A DNA stretch of 38,835 nt. Origin: Fibrobacteria bacterium. GTDB taxonomy: Bacteria; Fibrobacterota; Fibrobacteria; UBA11236. The position numbers and the translations under genes are program-made. The stretch spans positions 1 through 38,835 of the forward strand of contig JAJNBB010000043.1 in the NCBI GenBank assembly GCA_021155885.1, in the 5' to 3' direction. Of the stretch, positions 1 to 8,020 are shown piece after piece (positions within the stretch are counted from its first letter, which is position 1; each line of letters begins with the position of its first letter). Below the pieces are notes generated by a model. That model saw nothing but the letters and a program-made list of their open reading frames with translations. It was not told where the DNA came from and did not search any database.

Positions 1-219
1 GAGTGGCTGGGCCTCTTGCGCAAGGGCGGCGGCTTTCAGAGCCGGTTCAAGACGGCGCCGCTGCCGCGCGCGGGCCGCCGGGCGCTGCTGCGGAACGTGC
101 TGATCGCCCTGCGGAACACGGGAAAAGAACTGAGCCCGGAGTGGCGCAGGATTCTGGAAGCGGAAGAGGAAGATCCGGTGGTACGCGGAGAATTAGGAAT
201 GATGAAGGATGAAGGATGA
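1..219 (+). CDS. queG: Epoxyqueuosine reductase QueG, C-terminal fragment (5' truncated by window edge)
   Basis: Frame 1 reads EWLGLLRKGGGFQSRFKTAPLPRAGRRALLRNVLIALRN...; the 'F..RF..TP..RA.RR.LLRN..IAL.N' pattern is typical of the QueG C-terminus. Stop TGA at 217-219. Confidence 0.65.
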   Translation, partial: EWLGLLRKGGGFQSRFKTAPLPRAGRRALLRNVLIALRNTGKELSPEWRRILEAEEEDPVVRGELGMMKDEG

Positions 220-272
220 ATCAGGAATGATGAGTGATGTGTTTTTTCATAATTCATCATTCCTGATTCATC
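215..272. repeat. Intergenic inverted repeat (19-bp perfect arms GATGAATCAGGAATGATGA / TCATCATTCCTGATTCATC)
   Basis: Arms 215-233 and 254-272 are exact reverse complements; the stem extends to 239/248 with one mismatch and one G-T pair, leaving an 8-nt loop. Confidence 0.9.
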
Positions 273-1110
273 ACTTTTCCCCAACTTCCTCCGTCTCGTC
301 CTTCGCTACTCCCGGCCTCCTGAGCTGCAGCTTCCCCGCCCTCGGCTTTTTCCCCAAGCTCACGAATTCATAGCGGATATCCAGCGGCCCGGCGCCGGCC
401 TCGGTGGGCAGCGGCGGGAATTTCTTCATCCGGCGCAAGGCCTTCGCCGCCTTTTCGTTGAAGGCCGGCCACGCGCTTTTCTCCAGCCAGGTCACGTCGG
501 TGATGCGGCCGTCGCCCTGCACCCGGATGCGCGCCACGCTTTTGTGGTCCACCGATCCCTTGCGCTTCGGCGGGATCCAATAGGTTTCCACGGAGGCGCG
601 CACGCGCAGCGACCACAGGCTCAGGCTGTTCCGGCGCGCCGCGGCCCAGGCCTGCGCCGAATCCTGCAGCCTCGCCTCGGCCTCGGCTTCCAGACGCCGC
701 TTGTCCTCCTTCGAAAGGCCCGAGGCGTCGATCGATTCGAGGTAGACGACGGTGCCCCCCTGGAACACGCGGATGGCTTGCAGCTTCCCGTCCTGCCGCC
801 AGGCCCGCAAGGTGTCGCGATGCACGCCCAGGCTGTCGCGGCCCTGGTACCACAGGTTGCCACCCGGGTACCACGCCTGATAGGCCCCGTGACGGAGGCC
901 ATGGACGTTTTGGGCCTGATAGCGGGCCTTGCCGTTGTCGAACCACCAGGTTTCGGGACCGTGCTTTTTTCCCGCGGAATCCACGGCGACATGATATTTC
1001 GGCACGCCCGAAGGGTACGATCCTTTCAGGACCGAAGGGGGTCGGGAGCAGGCGAAGAGAAACACGGCGAAGCCCGCCAGGAACGCCCGGCGCCAGGGGA
1101 TACGCGACAT
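271..1110 (-). CDS. Lipoprotein with MORN/YwqK-like repeats and a C-terminal TonB-like domain
   Basis: Start chosen at MSRIPWRRAFLAGFAVFLFACS (lipobox). MORN-like 'GPETWWFDNGKARYQAQNVHGLRHGAYQAWYPGGNLWYQG'; TonB-like 'ARIRVQGDGRITDVTWLEKSAWPAFNEKAAKALRRMKKFPPLP'. Confidence 0.65.
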   Translation of the reverse strand: MSRIPWRRAFLAGFAVFLFACSRPPSVLKGSYPSGVPKYHVAVDSAGKKHGPETWWFDNGKARYQAQNVHGLRHGAYQAWYPGGNLWYQGRDSLGVHRDTLRAWRQDGKLQAIRVFQGGTVVYLESIDASGLSKEDKRRLEAEAEARLQDSAQAWAAARRNSLSLWSLRVRASVETYWIPPKRKGSVDHKSVARIRVQGDGRITDVTWLEKSAWPAFNEKAAKALRRMKKFPPLPTEAGAGPLDIRYEFVSLGKKPRAGKLQLRRPGVAKDETEEVGEK

Positions 1111-1135
1111 GATGCGAATGTAAAAACGATGGATC

Positions 1136-1162
1136 GTAGGGGCGCGTTTTAAACGCGCCCTA
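1136..1162. repeat. GTAGGGGCG-type near-perfect palindrome in 5' region of the MORN/TonB gene
   Basis: GTAGGGGCGCGTTTTAAACGCGCCCTA: 10-bp arms GGGCGCGTTT/AAACGCGCCC around one central T, extended by one bulged G. Confidence 0.8.
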
Positions 1163-1246
1163 AACATCATGTCGTTTCATATGCCGGGCGTGGGCGCGGT
1201 CCGAAGCGCCAGGGACACGGCGGCCGTGTAACCCAGGCGCCCCGCC

Positions 1247-1948
1247 CTAGTGGTAATTGCGCATGATCCCGATCACCCGTCCGAGCACGGAGAAATCGGT
1301 GATTTCCTTGCCGACGATGATGGGCCCGTAGGCGTCGTTGGCGGGCTGCAGGCGGACGTAATTGCCCTCGGGGTAGAAGTATTTGACGGTGGTTTCCTCG
1401 CCGAGCAGGGCCACCACGATCTGGCCGCGGTCGGCGTTGCTCTGCTGGCGCGCGAACAGCAGGTCTCCGTTCAGGATGCCGGCGTCCTTCATGCTGTCGC
1501 CCTGGACCTTGAGCGCGAAGACGTTTTCCTGGCGCATGAGGAAGTCGCGGTCGACCACCACGGTGCCTTCGAGGTTTTCGACGGCGAGAATCGGGGTGCC
1601 CGCGGCGACGCGGCCGAGGATGGGGACTTCGAGGGAATTGCTCCGGGAGTTTTCGAGGTCCCGCTCCATTTCGGGCAGGTCGATTCCGCGGGAGAGCTTG
1701 GGAGAGCGTTCGATATAGTTCTTCTTGGCCAGGGCGTGCAGGATGCTGCGGACACCGTTGGTCGAGGTGATGTTGAACCGCGTGCCGATCTCCCTCAGCG
1801 TGGGGGGGCGGTTCGATTCCTGGATGCGTTCCTTGATGAAGTTGAACACTTCCTGCTGGCGGGCCGTCAGGGGTTTCCTGTCCTGGCCGTGCAGGGAGGA
1901 GGATGAGGCCGATGCGGTTCGAGTCGAAGTGCCCGTTGAGAGTGCCAT
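1247..1948 (-). CDS. lexA: LexA repressor (SOS transcriptional repressor, autoprotease)
   Basis: [16 protein letters not shown]...[13 protein letters not shown] w[15 protein letters not shown] cleavage region; [15 protein letters not shown] catalytic Ser region; [17 protein letters not shown]. Confidence 0.96.
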   Translation of the reverse strand: MALSTGTSTRTASASSSSLHGQDRKPLTARQQEVFNFIKERIQESNRPPTLREIGTRFNITSTNGVRSILHALAKKNYIERSPKLSRGIDLPEMERDLENSRSNSLEVPILGRVAAGTPILAVENLEGTVVVDRDFLMRQENVFALKVQGDSMKDAGILNGDLLFARQQSNADRGQIVVALLGEETTVKYFYPEGNYVRLQPANDAYGPIIVGKEITDFSVLGRVIGIMRNYH

Positions 1949-1980
1949 GGAAAACCTCCAAAAGGTGAAGTACTGGACTC

Positions 1981-2009
1981 AATATACTGCACATAAAGTC
2001 ATGTGTCAA
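1981..2009 (-). promoter_or_regulatory. Candidate sigma70-type promoter of lexA with an operator-like inverted repeat in the spacer
   Basis: Minus strand TTGACA (2009-2004) - 17 bp - TATATT (1986-1981); CACAT-N6-ATGTG inverted repeat at 1990-2005 lies within and just overlaps the spacer. Confidence 0.6.
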
Positions 2010-2404
2010 TAAGTTCAGTATCTTTATTTCTTGCAAACCGGGGGGGATTGAAGTAGTTTGTCCACCGATACTCTAGGACCTTCACGGATGTATTTCCGGG
2101 AGCCTTATTGGATCCGGTGTTTGACGATTTTCCGCCTTAGGCCTCCCCCCTCTCCTTTTACGACGGATCGGGACGGTTTTCCGGGCGGGCCGGCCGCTCT
2201 AACTTCTAAGTATGGGGCGCTTCCGGGATCCCAGTGATCCAATCCCCTTCCCCGCTTCCAAAATATCGAGTATTCGCCCCTCGCCCGGAATTTTTCCGCG
2301 TCCACGGGGAGGCTGGCAATCCAATCAGGACGCGTTAATCCGGCAAACGGGGCCGCCAAAGAAGCCGCCCCGCCGGAGTACATCGAACCCAGGAAACACT
2401 CCTC

Positions 2405-3217
2405 ATGGTAACCTCTTATCTCCTCTTGGCCCTTTCGGCGGCAACGCTGGTCGTGGGCCTCTTCGTTCTCCTCCGCCTCAAAACCGTTCTTTACCTGCTT
2501 CAGCAGCCCGTCGTCAAGAAAATGTCCCCCCAGCTCCGCCTGAAACCCGTCAAACTGGATGAAGTCCTGAACCGTGGCAGCCGCGAAGGCGGCCGTCCCG
2601 AGGGCGGCGACCGCGGTCCCCGTCCGGAGCGCGGCGAACGCCGTGACGGCCGTGGCGAAGGCCGCCGCGAAGACCGTGCCCCGCGCGGTGAAGGCCGCGG
2701 CCCGCGTCCCGAAGGCGACCGTGGCCCGCGCCCTGAGCGCGGCGAACGTCGTGAAGGTGGCGAAGGCCGCCGCGAGGACCGTCCCCGCCGTGAGGGCGAC
2801 CGTCCCGACCGTGGCCCCCGCCCCGAGCGTAGCGAAGGGGATCGTGGTCCGCGTGAAGGCCGCGAAGGCGGCCGTGGCCGCGAAGACCGCCCGGAGCGCG
2901 CCGAAGGCGGACGTGAAGGTCGCCCCGAGGGCGACCGTGGTCCCCGCCGCGAGGACCGTCCGCGCCGCGAATTCAGCGAAACCCGCGACTTTGCCCCCGC
3001 CCAGGAAGCGGCTTCCGCCGAATCCGCCCCGCTTTCCCCCCGCCGCCCGCTGTTCGCGGACAACGCGGAACCCCGCTCCGAGATCGCGCCGGTTCGCGAG
3101 AATCCGGCTTCCGAGACCTTCGTCGGCAGCAGCAGCGATGACTTGCAGCACGGCCGCCGTCTCCAGCTGAAGAAGAAGCCCAAGTTCGACTTCGAGGAAG
3201 ACGCGACCGAGGCGTAA
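2405..3217 (+). CDS. Membrane-anchored R/G/E/D/P-repeat intrinsically disordered protein (hypothetical)
   Basis: N-terminal TM helix (LLLALSAATLVVGLFVLLRL), then ~130 aa of GDRGPRPERGERR-like repeats and an acidic C-terminus (KKKPKFDFEEDATEA). Followed by a terminator. Confidence 0.75.
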   Translation: MVTSYLLLALSAATLVVGLFVLLRLKTVLYLLQQPVVKKMSPQLRLKPVKLDEVLNRGSREGGRPEGGDRGPRPERGERRDGRGEGRREDRAPRGEGRGPRPEGDRGPRPERGERREGGEGRREDRPRREGDRPDRGPRPERSEGDRGPREGREGGRGREDRPERAEGGREGRPEGDRGPRREDRPRREFSETRDFAPAQEAASAESAPLSPRRPLFADNAEPRSEIAPVRENPASETFVGSSSDDLQHGRRLQLKKKPKFDFEEDATEA

Positions 3218-3238
3218 GCCCCCGGCTTACCGCGCTTT

Positions 3239-3272
3239 AGGCCTCCCGCTTCGCCGGGAGGCTTTTTTTTGT
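3239..3272 (+). terminator. Intrinsic terminator
   Basis: AGGCCTCCCGCTTCGCCGGGAGGCTTTTTTTT: stem GCCTCCCG/CGGGAGGC plus T8. Confidence 0.9.
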
Positions 3273-3421
3273 GATTATTTCATAACTCCCCGTATTTTCA
3301 CATATTCCGGGGAAACCCCTGGCCTTTTTTCTACCTTGGCTTTCCTTGCTTATACCGGCCGAAGGCGCCGCCCGCTAGAGGGGGCGCCGCCTGCAAATCA
3401 GGCCGTGCTCCGAGGAATTTC

Positions 3422-6172
3422 ATGGCCGACATTATCCGTTTTGAAGAGGGTTGGGAATTTTGCTTTGATCCCGCGAACGTGGGAGTCGCGGACCAATGGT
3501 TCCGGCTGAAGCCGGAGTCCACCCGCAAGGTGACCCTTCCCCACCTCTTTCTCCACGAATCCAATCCGGAGGGCGCCTCCGTCGGTTTTTATTTCAAGGA
3601 ATTTCCCCTCGAGAAAAAGGACGCGGTCAAGCGCTTCATGCTGCGCCTTCACTCCGCGCACCCGCACTTCACGGTCTGGCTGAACGGCGAGGAGCTGGGC
3701 TCGCGTTACTTCGGCCACGTCCCCTTCGACATGGACGGCGGCAAGGCCGTGCGCTACATCGATAACAACCTGCTGGTCGTGCGGGTGCAGACCTTGGACA
3801 AGCAGGGCAAGCTCGGCGACCTGGAAGCGCAGGAGCTTCCCCTGGGCAATCCGTTCCAGAAGGGCGCCTACGCGGGCTTGCTGGGTCCCGTGGAGCTGCA
3901 CACGGCGCAGAAGGCCATCGTGCGGTCCATCAACGTGCTGCCCGACTTCGAGGCCGACCGCGTGACTTTGGAGCTTCGCTTCTGGAACAGCAAGAGCTTC
4001 CAGACCGAGGCGGCGTTCGACATCACCAACCCCGAGGGCGAAACGGGGACCTTGATCAAGAACATCCGCCTCGACAAGGAGAACGGTTCCTACCTGTTGA
4101 GCCTGCAGCTCGAGGCCGGCAAGGTCTGGAGCCCTTCCACCCCCATCCTGTACGACCTGCAGGTGCGGATTCCCGGGAGTCCCTCGACCAAGGTGCGCTT
4201 CGGCATGCGCAGCGTCGAGGTCGACAAGGGCACCTTCCGCCTGAACCACGCCTCATTCAAGGTGCGCGGGGTTTCCTACCCCTGGTTCTTCAACTTCCAT
4301 CACGGTCTCCCGGCGTTCCCCGTCGACATCCGCAAGGAATTGCTGGAGATCAAGGACACGGGCTTCAACCTGATCCGCAGCAACGGGGCTCCCCTGCCGC
4401 CGCAAGTGCTGGACATTTGCGACGAGATCGGCCTGCTGGTCCTGCAGGAAACCACCGCCTACAACCAGAAATCGAGCAAGGACGGCGTCGACTGGGTCAA
4501 GGCCCAGTTGCAGGCCCTGGTCGAGCGCGACGGCCACCATCCCTGCGTCTTCGGCTGGGTGGTCGGCTCCAAGAACGGCTCGCTGGCCCTGGAGAACGGC
4601 AACAAGCTCCTGCGCTTCACCGCCGACCTCGATCCCACCCGCCCGGTGTTCTCGAACCTCGGGTCGGTGTACCTCGACAACCACGGCGGCGGCAAGGTCG
4701 ACCTCGGCAAGATCTACGAGCCCGTCTCGGCCCAGATCGTGCCCTTCGAAGGCCATAAGATCCGCCTGGGTTACCCCCTCGCGCCGCGCAGCTATTCCAT
4801 GGTCTCGAACTATTGCTCGTCCAAGGTCAGCAAGTCGGTGGCCGACGGCATCCACGGCAACCGGTCGTTCTGGGAACGCTACAGCTACCTCAAGGACCAG
4901 GTCGCCGGGAAAATCCTGGTGGACGGCCTGGGCGTGCCGGTGTTCGGCAACCCGAAGGACCTTCTCGAGGCCGCCAAGAAATTCTCCTCCTCGCAGGATT
5001 ACAAGGACCTGTCCAAGTTCCTGCAAGAGCTCGAGCAGGGCCTGAAGGACAAGGGGCTTACCTTCTGGAAGACTCCCGAGGCCTTCTTCGCCGACGCCGA
5101 CGCCCTGGGCCGCGCCTCCCTGTCGCGCCAGATCGAGTCGCTGTTCACCAACACGCAGATCTCGGGCTTCTTCATCGAAAACGGCATCGACCAGGGCTTG
5201 CGCTTCACGGGACTTTCCGATTGGCTGCGGCGCCCCAAGGCCGGGCTGCGCGAGAGCCTCAAGACCGTCAACCGTCCGGTGCACATCTTCGCCGAGGCCG
5301 AGGACCGCACGCCGTACGCCGGCAGCTCCGCGGCGGTGAAGGTGCACGTGTTCAACGAAGCGCACCTGGGCGACTACGCGGTGCAGTTCAAGGTCAAGGG
5401 CCAGAGCGGCCGCACCTTGCACCAGGAGTCGCTGACCGGCAAGGCGCGCCCCGGTTTCAACAACGTGGGTCGCCTGAAGTTCCCGGTGGGGCTCGAGCGC
5501 GGGCGCTTCACCTTCGAGCTCACGCTCACGCGCAACAACAAGGAACTGGCCCGCACCGAGGAAGTGTTCTTCGTGCCCGCCGAGGTCAAGCTCGACAACA
5601 TCCTGAAGAAGGTGTCGCTGCTGGGAACCTTCCCCGACGCGATCGCCTTCTCGACCATCGAGGACGCGCCCGTCACCATCGTGACCGGGCTGCACGAAGT
5701 GCCCGAGGCCGCGCTGAAAAAAGCCGTGGAACGCGCCTCCCAGGGCGGCACCTTGGTCTTCGGGGCGCTGACCGAGGAGGACGTGAAGAAGGTCAACGGG
5801 CTCAAGGCCCTCGGCCTCGACCTCGGCTGCATCCGCTCGGCGGGCGGACCGCAGGGCAATTACCACTATCTCAAGCAAAGCCCCGCGTTCAAGGATCTTC
5901 CCGCGCCCGGCCTGCTGGACCAGACCTTCGCCGAGGTGCAGCCGCTGTGGAGCCTGGACCACCTGCCCGAAAAGGCGGATGTGCACGCCGGGAGCCTGAA
6001 TTTCAACACCGTGCCCGGGGCCAAGGCCAAGATCCGCTGGGGAGCCGACCTGGCCGTGCTGCCCTTCGGCAAGGGCAAGCTCGTGTTCTGCCAGTTCGAT
6101 ATCTTCGAGCGCCTGGGCAAGAACGCGCTGGCCGACGCGCTGTTCGCGAACCTGGTGAAATTGGCCGGTTGA
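3422..6172 (+). CDS. Glycoside hydrolase family 2-like protein, probable catalytic-residue-deficient member
   Basis: GH2 sugar-binding/TIM-barrel signatures: FTVWLNGEELGS, FRLNHASFKVRGVSYP, DTGFNLIRSNGAPLPPQVLDICDEIGLLVLQE, HHPCVFGWVVGSK, QISGFFIENGIDQGLRFTGLSDWLRRPKAG. Confidence 0.75.
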   Translation: MADIIRFEEGWEFCFDPANVGVADQWFRLKPESTRKVTLPHLFLHESNPEGASVGFYFKEFPLEKKDAVKRFMLRLHSAHPHFTVWLNGEELGSRYFGHVPFDMDGGKAVRYIDNNLLVVRVQTLDKQGKLGDLEAQELPLGNPFQKGAYAGLLGPVELHTAQKAIVRSINVLPDFEADRVTLELRFWNSKSFQTEAAFDITNPEGETGTLIKNIRLDKENGSYLLSLQLEAGKVWSPSTPILYDLQVRIPGSPSTKVRFGMRSVEVDKGTFRLNHASFKVRGVSYPWFFNFHHGLPAFPVDIRKELLEIKDTGFNLIRSNGAPLPPQVLDICDEIGLLVLQETTAYNQKSSKDGVDWVKAQLQALVERDGHHPCVFGWVVGSKNGSLALENGNKLLRFTADLDPTRPVFSNLGSVYLDNHGGGKVDLGKIYEPVSAQIVPFEGHKIRLGYPLAPRSYSMVSNYCSSKVSKSVADGIHGNRSFWERYSYLKDQVAGKILVDGLGVPVFGNPKDLLEAAKKFSSSQDYKDLSKFLQELEQGLKDKGLTFWKTPEAFFADADALGRASLSRQIESLFTNTQISGFFIENGIDQGLRFTGLSDWLRRPKAGLRESLKTVNRPVHIFAEAEDRTPYAGSSAAVKVHVFNEAHLGDYAVQFKVKGQSGRTLHQESLTGKARPGFNNVGRLKFPVGLERGRFTFELTLTRNNKELARTEEVFFVPAEVKLDNILKKVSLLGTFPDAIAFSTIEDAPVTIVTGLHEVPEAALKKAVERASQGGTLVFGALTEEDVKKVNGLKALGLDLGCIRSAGGPQGNYHYLKQSPAFKDLPAPGLLDQTFAEVQPLWSLDHLPEKADVHAGSLNFNTVPGAKAKIRWGADLAVLPFGKGKLVFCQFDIFERLGKNALADALFANLVKLAG

Positions 6173-6189
6173 AATAACCGGCCAACAAC

Positions 6190-6226
6190 AAAAACCCCGG
6201 CCGTGGAAACGGTCGGGGTTTTTTGT
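6190..6226 (+). terminator. Intrinsic terminator after the GH2-like gene
   Basis: AAAAACCCCGGCCGTGGAAACGGTCGGGGTTTTTT. Confidence 0.9.
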
Positions 6227-6230
6227 TTCG

Positions 6231-6258
6231 GTAGGGGCGAATAATTATTCGCCCCTAC
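6231..6258. repeat. 28-bp perfect palindrome GTAGGGGCGAATAATTATTCGCCCCTAC
   Basis: Exact self reverse complement; shares GTAGGGGCG with the element at 1136-1162. Confidence 0.95.
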
Positions 6259-6283
6259 GATTCACCAGGTTCGCGACCCGGTG

Positions 6284-6760
6284 TTAATCCACAATTTTCA
6301 CCGTGATCGACACGGGTTCCAGCGGGTTGTCGCGATGGTCGGTCTTTTCGGCCACGATCTTGTCGGCCACGTCCATGCCCGAGACGACCTTGCCGAAGGC
6401 CGTGTACTGGCCGTCGAGGTGCGGGGCGCTGGTGGTGACGATGAAGAACTGGGACGAAGCCGAATCCGGGTTCGACGAACGCGCGGCTGAAACGATCCCG
6501 CGTTCATGCTTGGTCTTGTTGAACTCGGCCTTGACGTTCTTGCCGGAGCCGCCGGTGCCGTGAAGCTGGCGGTCGTCCTGTTTGCTGTTCGGGTCGCCGC
6601 CCTGGATCATGAATCCCGGGATGACGCGATGGAAGCGGGTGCCGTCGTAAAAGCCGGACTTCGCCAGTTCGACGAAGTTCGCGACGTGGTTGGGGGCGAC
6701 TTCCGGAAGGAATTCGATAGTGATGTCGCCGTGGCGTGTGGAGAGAATGGCTTGTGTCAT
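6284..6760 (-). CDS. Peptidyl-prolyl cis-trans isomerase, cyclophilin type
   Basis: FHRVIPGFMIQGGDP, SSQFFIVTTSAPHLDGQYTAFGKVVSGMDV cyclophilin core. Confidence 0.95.
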   Translation of the reverse strand: MTQAILSTRHGDITIEFLPEVAPNHVANFVELAKSGFYDGTRFHRVIPGFMIQGGDPNSKQDDRQLHGTGGSGKNVKAEFNKTKHERGIVSAARSSNPDSASSQFFIVTTSAPHLDGQYTAFGKVVSGMDVADKIVAEKTDHRDNPLEPVSITVKIVD

Positions 6761-6950
6761 AGGACAGGGAAAGGTAGGAATTGGCGCGGTAGATAGGGAT
6801 AGGGGGATGGAGCAAACAACGGAAGCCTTATTGGCGAATCAATAAGAGTTGGGGGTTGGAGGATAGAGTTACAGCGGCCTGGTGGCCGCTAAAAAAGGAA
6901 TCTTCGACCTTTAGTCCGGCTCAGGAATTTCGTTGGGCTACTCCCAACGC

Positions 6951-7406
6951 TTAAAGTTCCCTCCGCAGTAATACCGCATCCTCCCCGCTGTCCGCGTAGT
7001 ACCCCTTGCGAACCCCCGCATCCGCGAACCCGAGACTTTTGTAAAGCGTGATAGCGTCTCGATTTCCGGCTCGAACCTCCAGAAAAATCGAATCCGCCTC
7101 CAGGGTTTGCAGGCGGGCGAAAAGGCCCCGCAACAAGGCCCGGGCGAGGCCTTGGCGGCGGGCGTCCGGGTGGACGCCGAGAACCAGGATTTCGGCCTGC
7201 CCCGCAACGGAGGAGGCGAGGAGGTACCCCAGGACGCGCCCTCTTTCGTCCAGGGCAACAAGTCCAAGACGCACGAAGCTGGAGGGCTCGGGATCGGCGA
7301 ACGGGAGCAGGTCTTCCAGATGCCAGGGCAGCGGGTTGCACAGGGCTTCGAGCATCGCCACCGCCGGCGCGTCCACGGTCACGAAGGAACGAACGGTGGC
7401 GGTCAT
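6951..7406 (-). CDS. rimI: GNAT N-acetyltransferase, RimI-like (ribosomal protein alanine acetyltransferase)
   Basis: EILVLGVHPDARRQGLARALLRGL...FLEVRAGNRDAITLYKSLGF; start MTATVRS placed 1 nt beyond the upstream tsaB stop. Confidence 0.85.
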   Translation of the reverse strand: MTATVRSFVTVDAPAVAMLEALCNPLPWHLEDLLPFADPEPSSFVRLGLVALDERGRVLGYLLASSVAGQAEILVLGVHPDARRQGLARALLRGLFARLQTLEADSIFLEVRAGNRDAITLYKSLGFADAGVRKGYYADSGEDAVLLRREL

Positions 7407-7407
7407 G

Positions 7408-8007
7408 TCAAGAGCCCCGGGCGACCTGGTCCGCCGCCGCCTTGTCTTCGGCTGCGGACAGCTGCAGGTAGTAGGGCTTGCGCGCGTCGCGTTTCGAGGA
7501 AAGAGCATGCCGCGCGATGCGGGGGTAATCCCAGGAGGCATCCGCCGGAGTCAGCACGGTCGCGTTCCCTGCCGCATCGGCCAGGGCCTCGGCGCTGGTC
7601 AGGACTCCAGGATCCTCCAGGCCGCGCGCGAGGTAGAAGCGCCCGGCGTTGGCCGCGATGGCGGCCACGGCCGCCCTCCCCTCCGGAGCGGATAGGAACA
7701 AGGCCTCGAAGCTGGTGAATCCATGCAGGGGAATCTTCCCCGGCAAGGCCACGCCCTGCGCGAAGGCCATGCCGATGCGGATGCCGGTGAAGCTGCCCGG
7801 GCCGAGCCCGACGCAGATCCAGCCCAGGTCCTTCCAGCCCCCGCCAGATCCTGCATCTTTCAGCAGGGATTCCAGCCAGTCGCCGAGGTCGTCATGCCGC
7901 GTGCCTCCCTGGCGGACTTGCGAGGCCAGCACGGTTTCCCCGTCGGCGGAAAGCACGGCGGCGAAGCCGGTATGGGATAAATCGAGGACGAGACCGAGGC
8001 TCGGCAT
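7408..8007 (-). CDS. tsaB: tRNA threonylcarbamoyladenosine biosynthesis protein TsaB
   Basis: LVLDLSHTGFAAVL...GPGSFTGIRIGMAFAQGVAL; adjacent to rimI as is common. Confidence 0.9.
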   Translation of the reverse strand: MPSLGLVLDLSHTGFAAVLSADGETVLASQVRQGGTRHDDLGDWLESLLKDAGSGGGWKDLGWICVGLGPGSFTGIRIGMAFAQGVALPGKIPLHGFTSFEALFLSAPEGRAAVAAIAANAGRFYLARGLEDPGVLTSAEALADAAGNATVLTPADASWDYPRIARHALSSKRDARKPYYLQLSAAEDKAAADQVARGS

Positions 8008-8020
8008 CAGCGGAGGCCCC

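Noticed and set aside
2105-3151. Minus-strand ORF with Ala/Thr-Phe repeats (LRAGTAVAALGTAAF) opposite the R/G/E/D repeat gene
   Set aside because: Antisense reading of a repetitive sequence; the plus frame has a TM anchor, a start and a proper terminator.
2574-3170. DNA-level tandem repeats in the R/G/E/D gene as an independent repeat element
   Set aside because: Periodicity follows the protein repeat units in frame; explained by coding for low-complexity sequence.
3364-3395. GGCGCCGCC direct/inverted repeats before the GH2-like gene as a regulatory site
   Set aside because: Short and GC-only; could easily arise by composition; not supported further.
4253-5986. Long minus-strand ORF (577 aa) antisense to the GH2-like gene
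   Set aside because: Shadow ORF of a GC-rich gene; no recognisable domain and the plus-strand frame has clear GH2 signatures.
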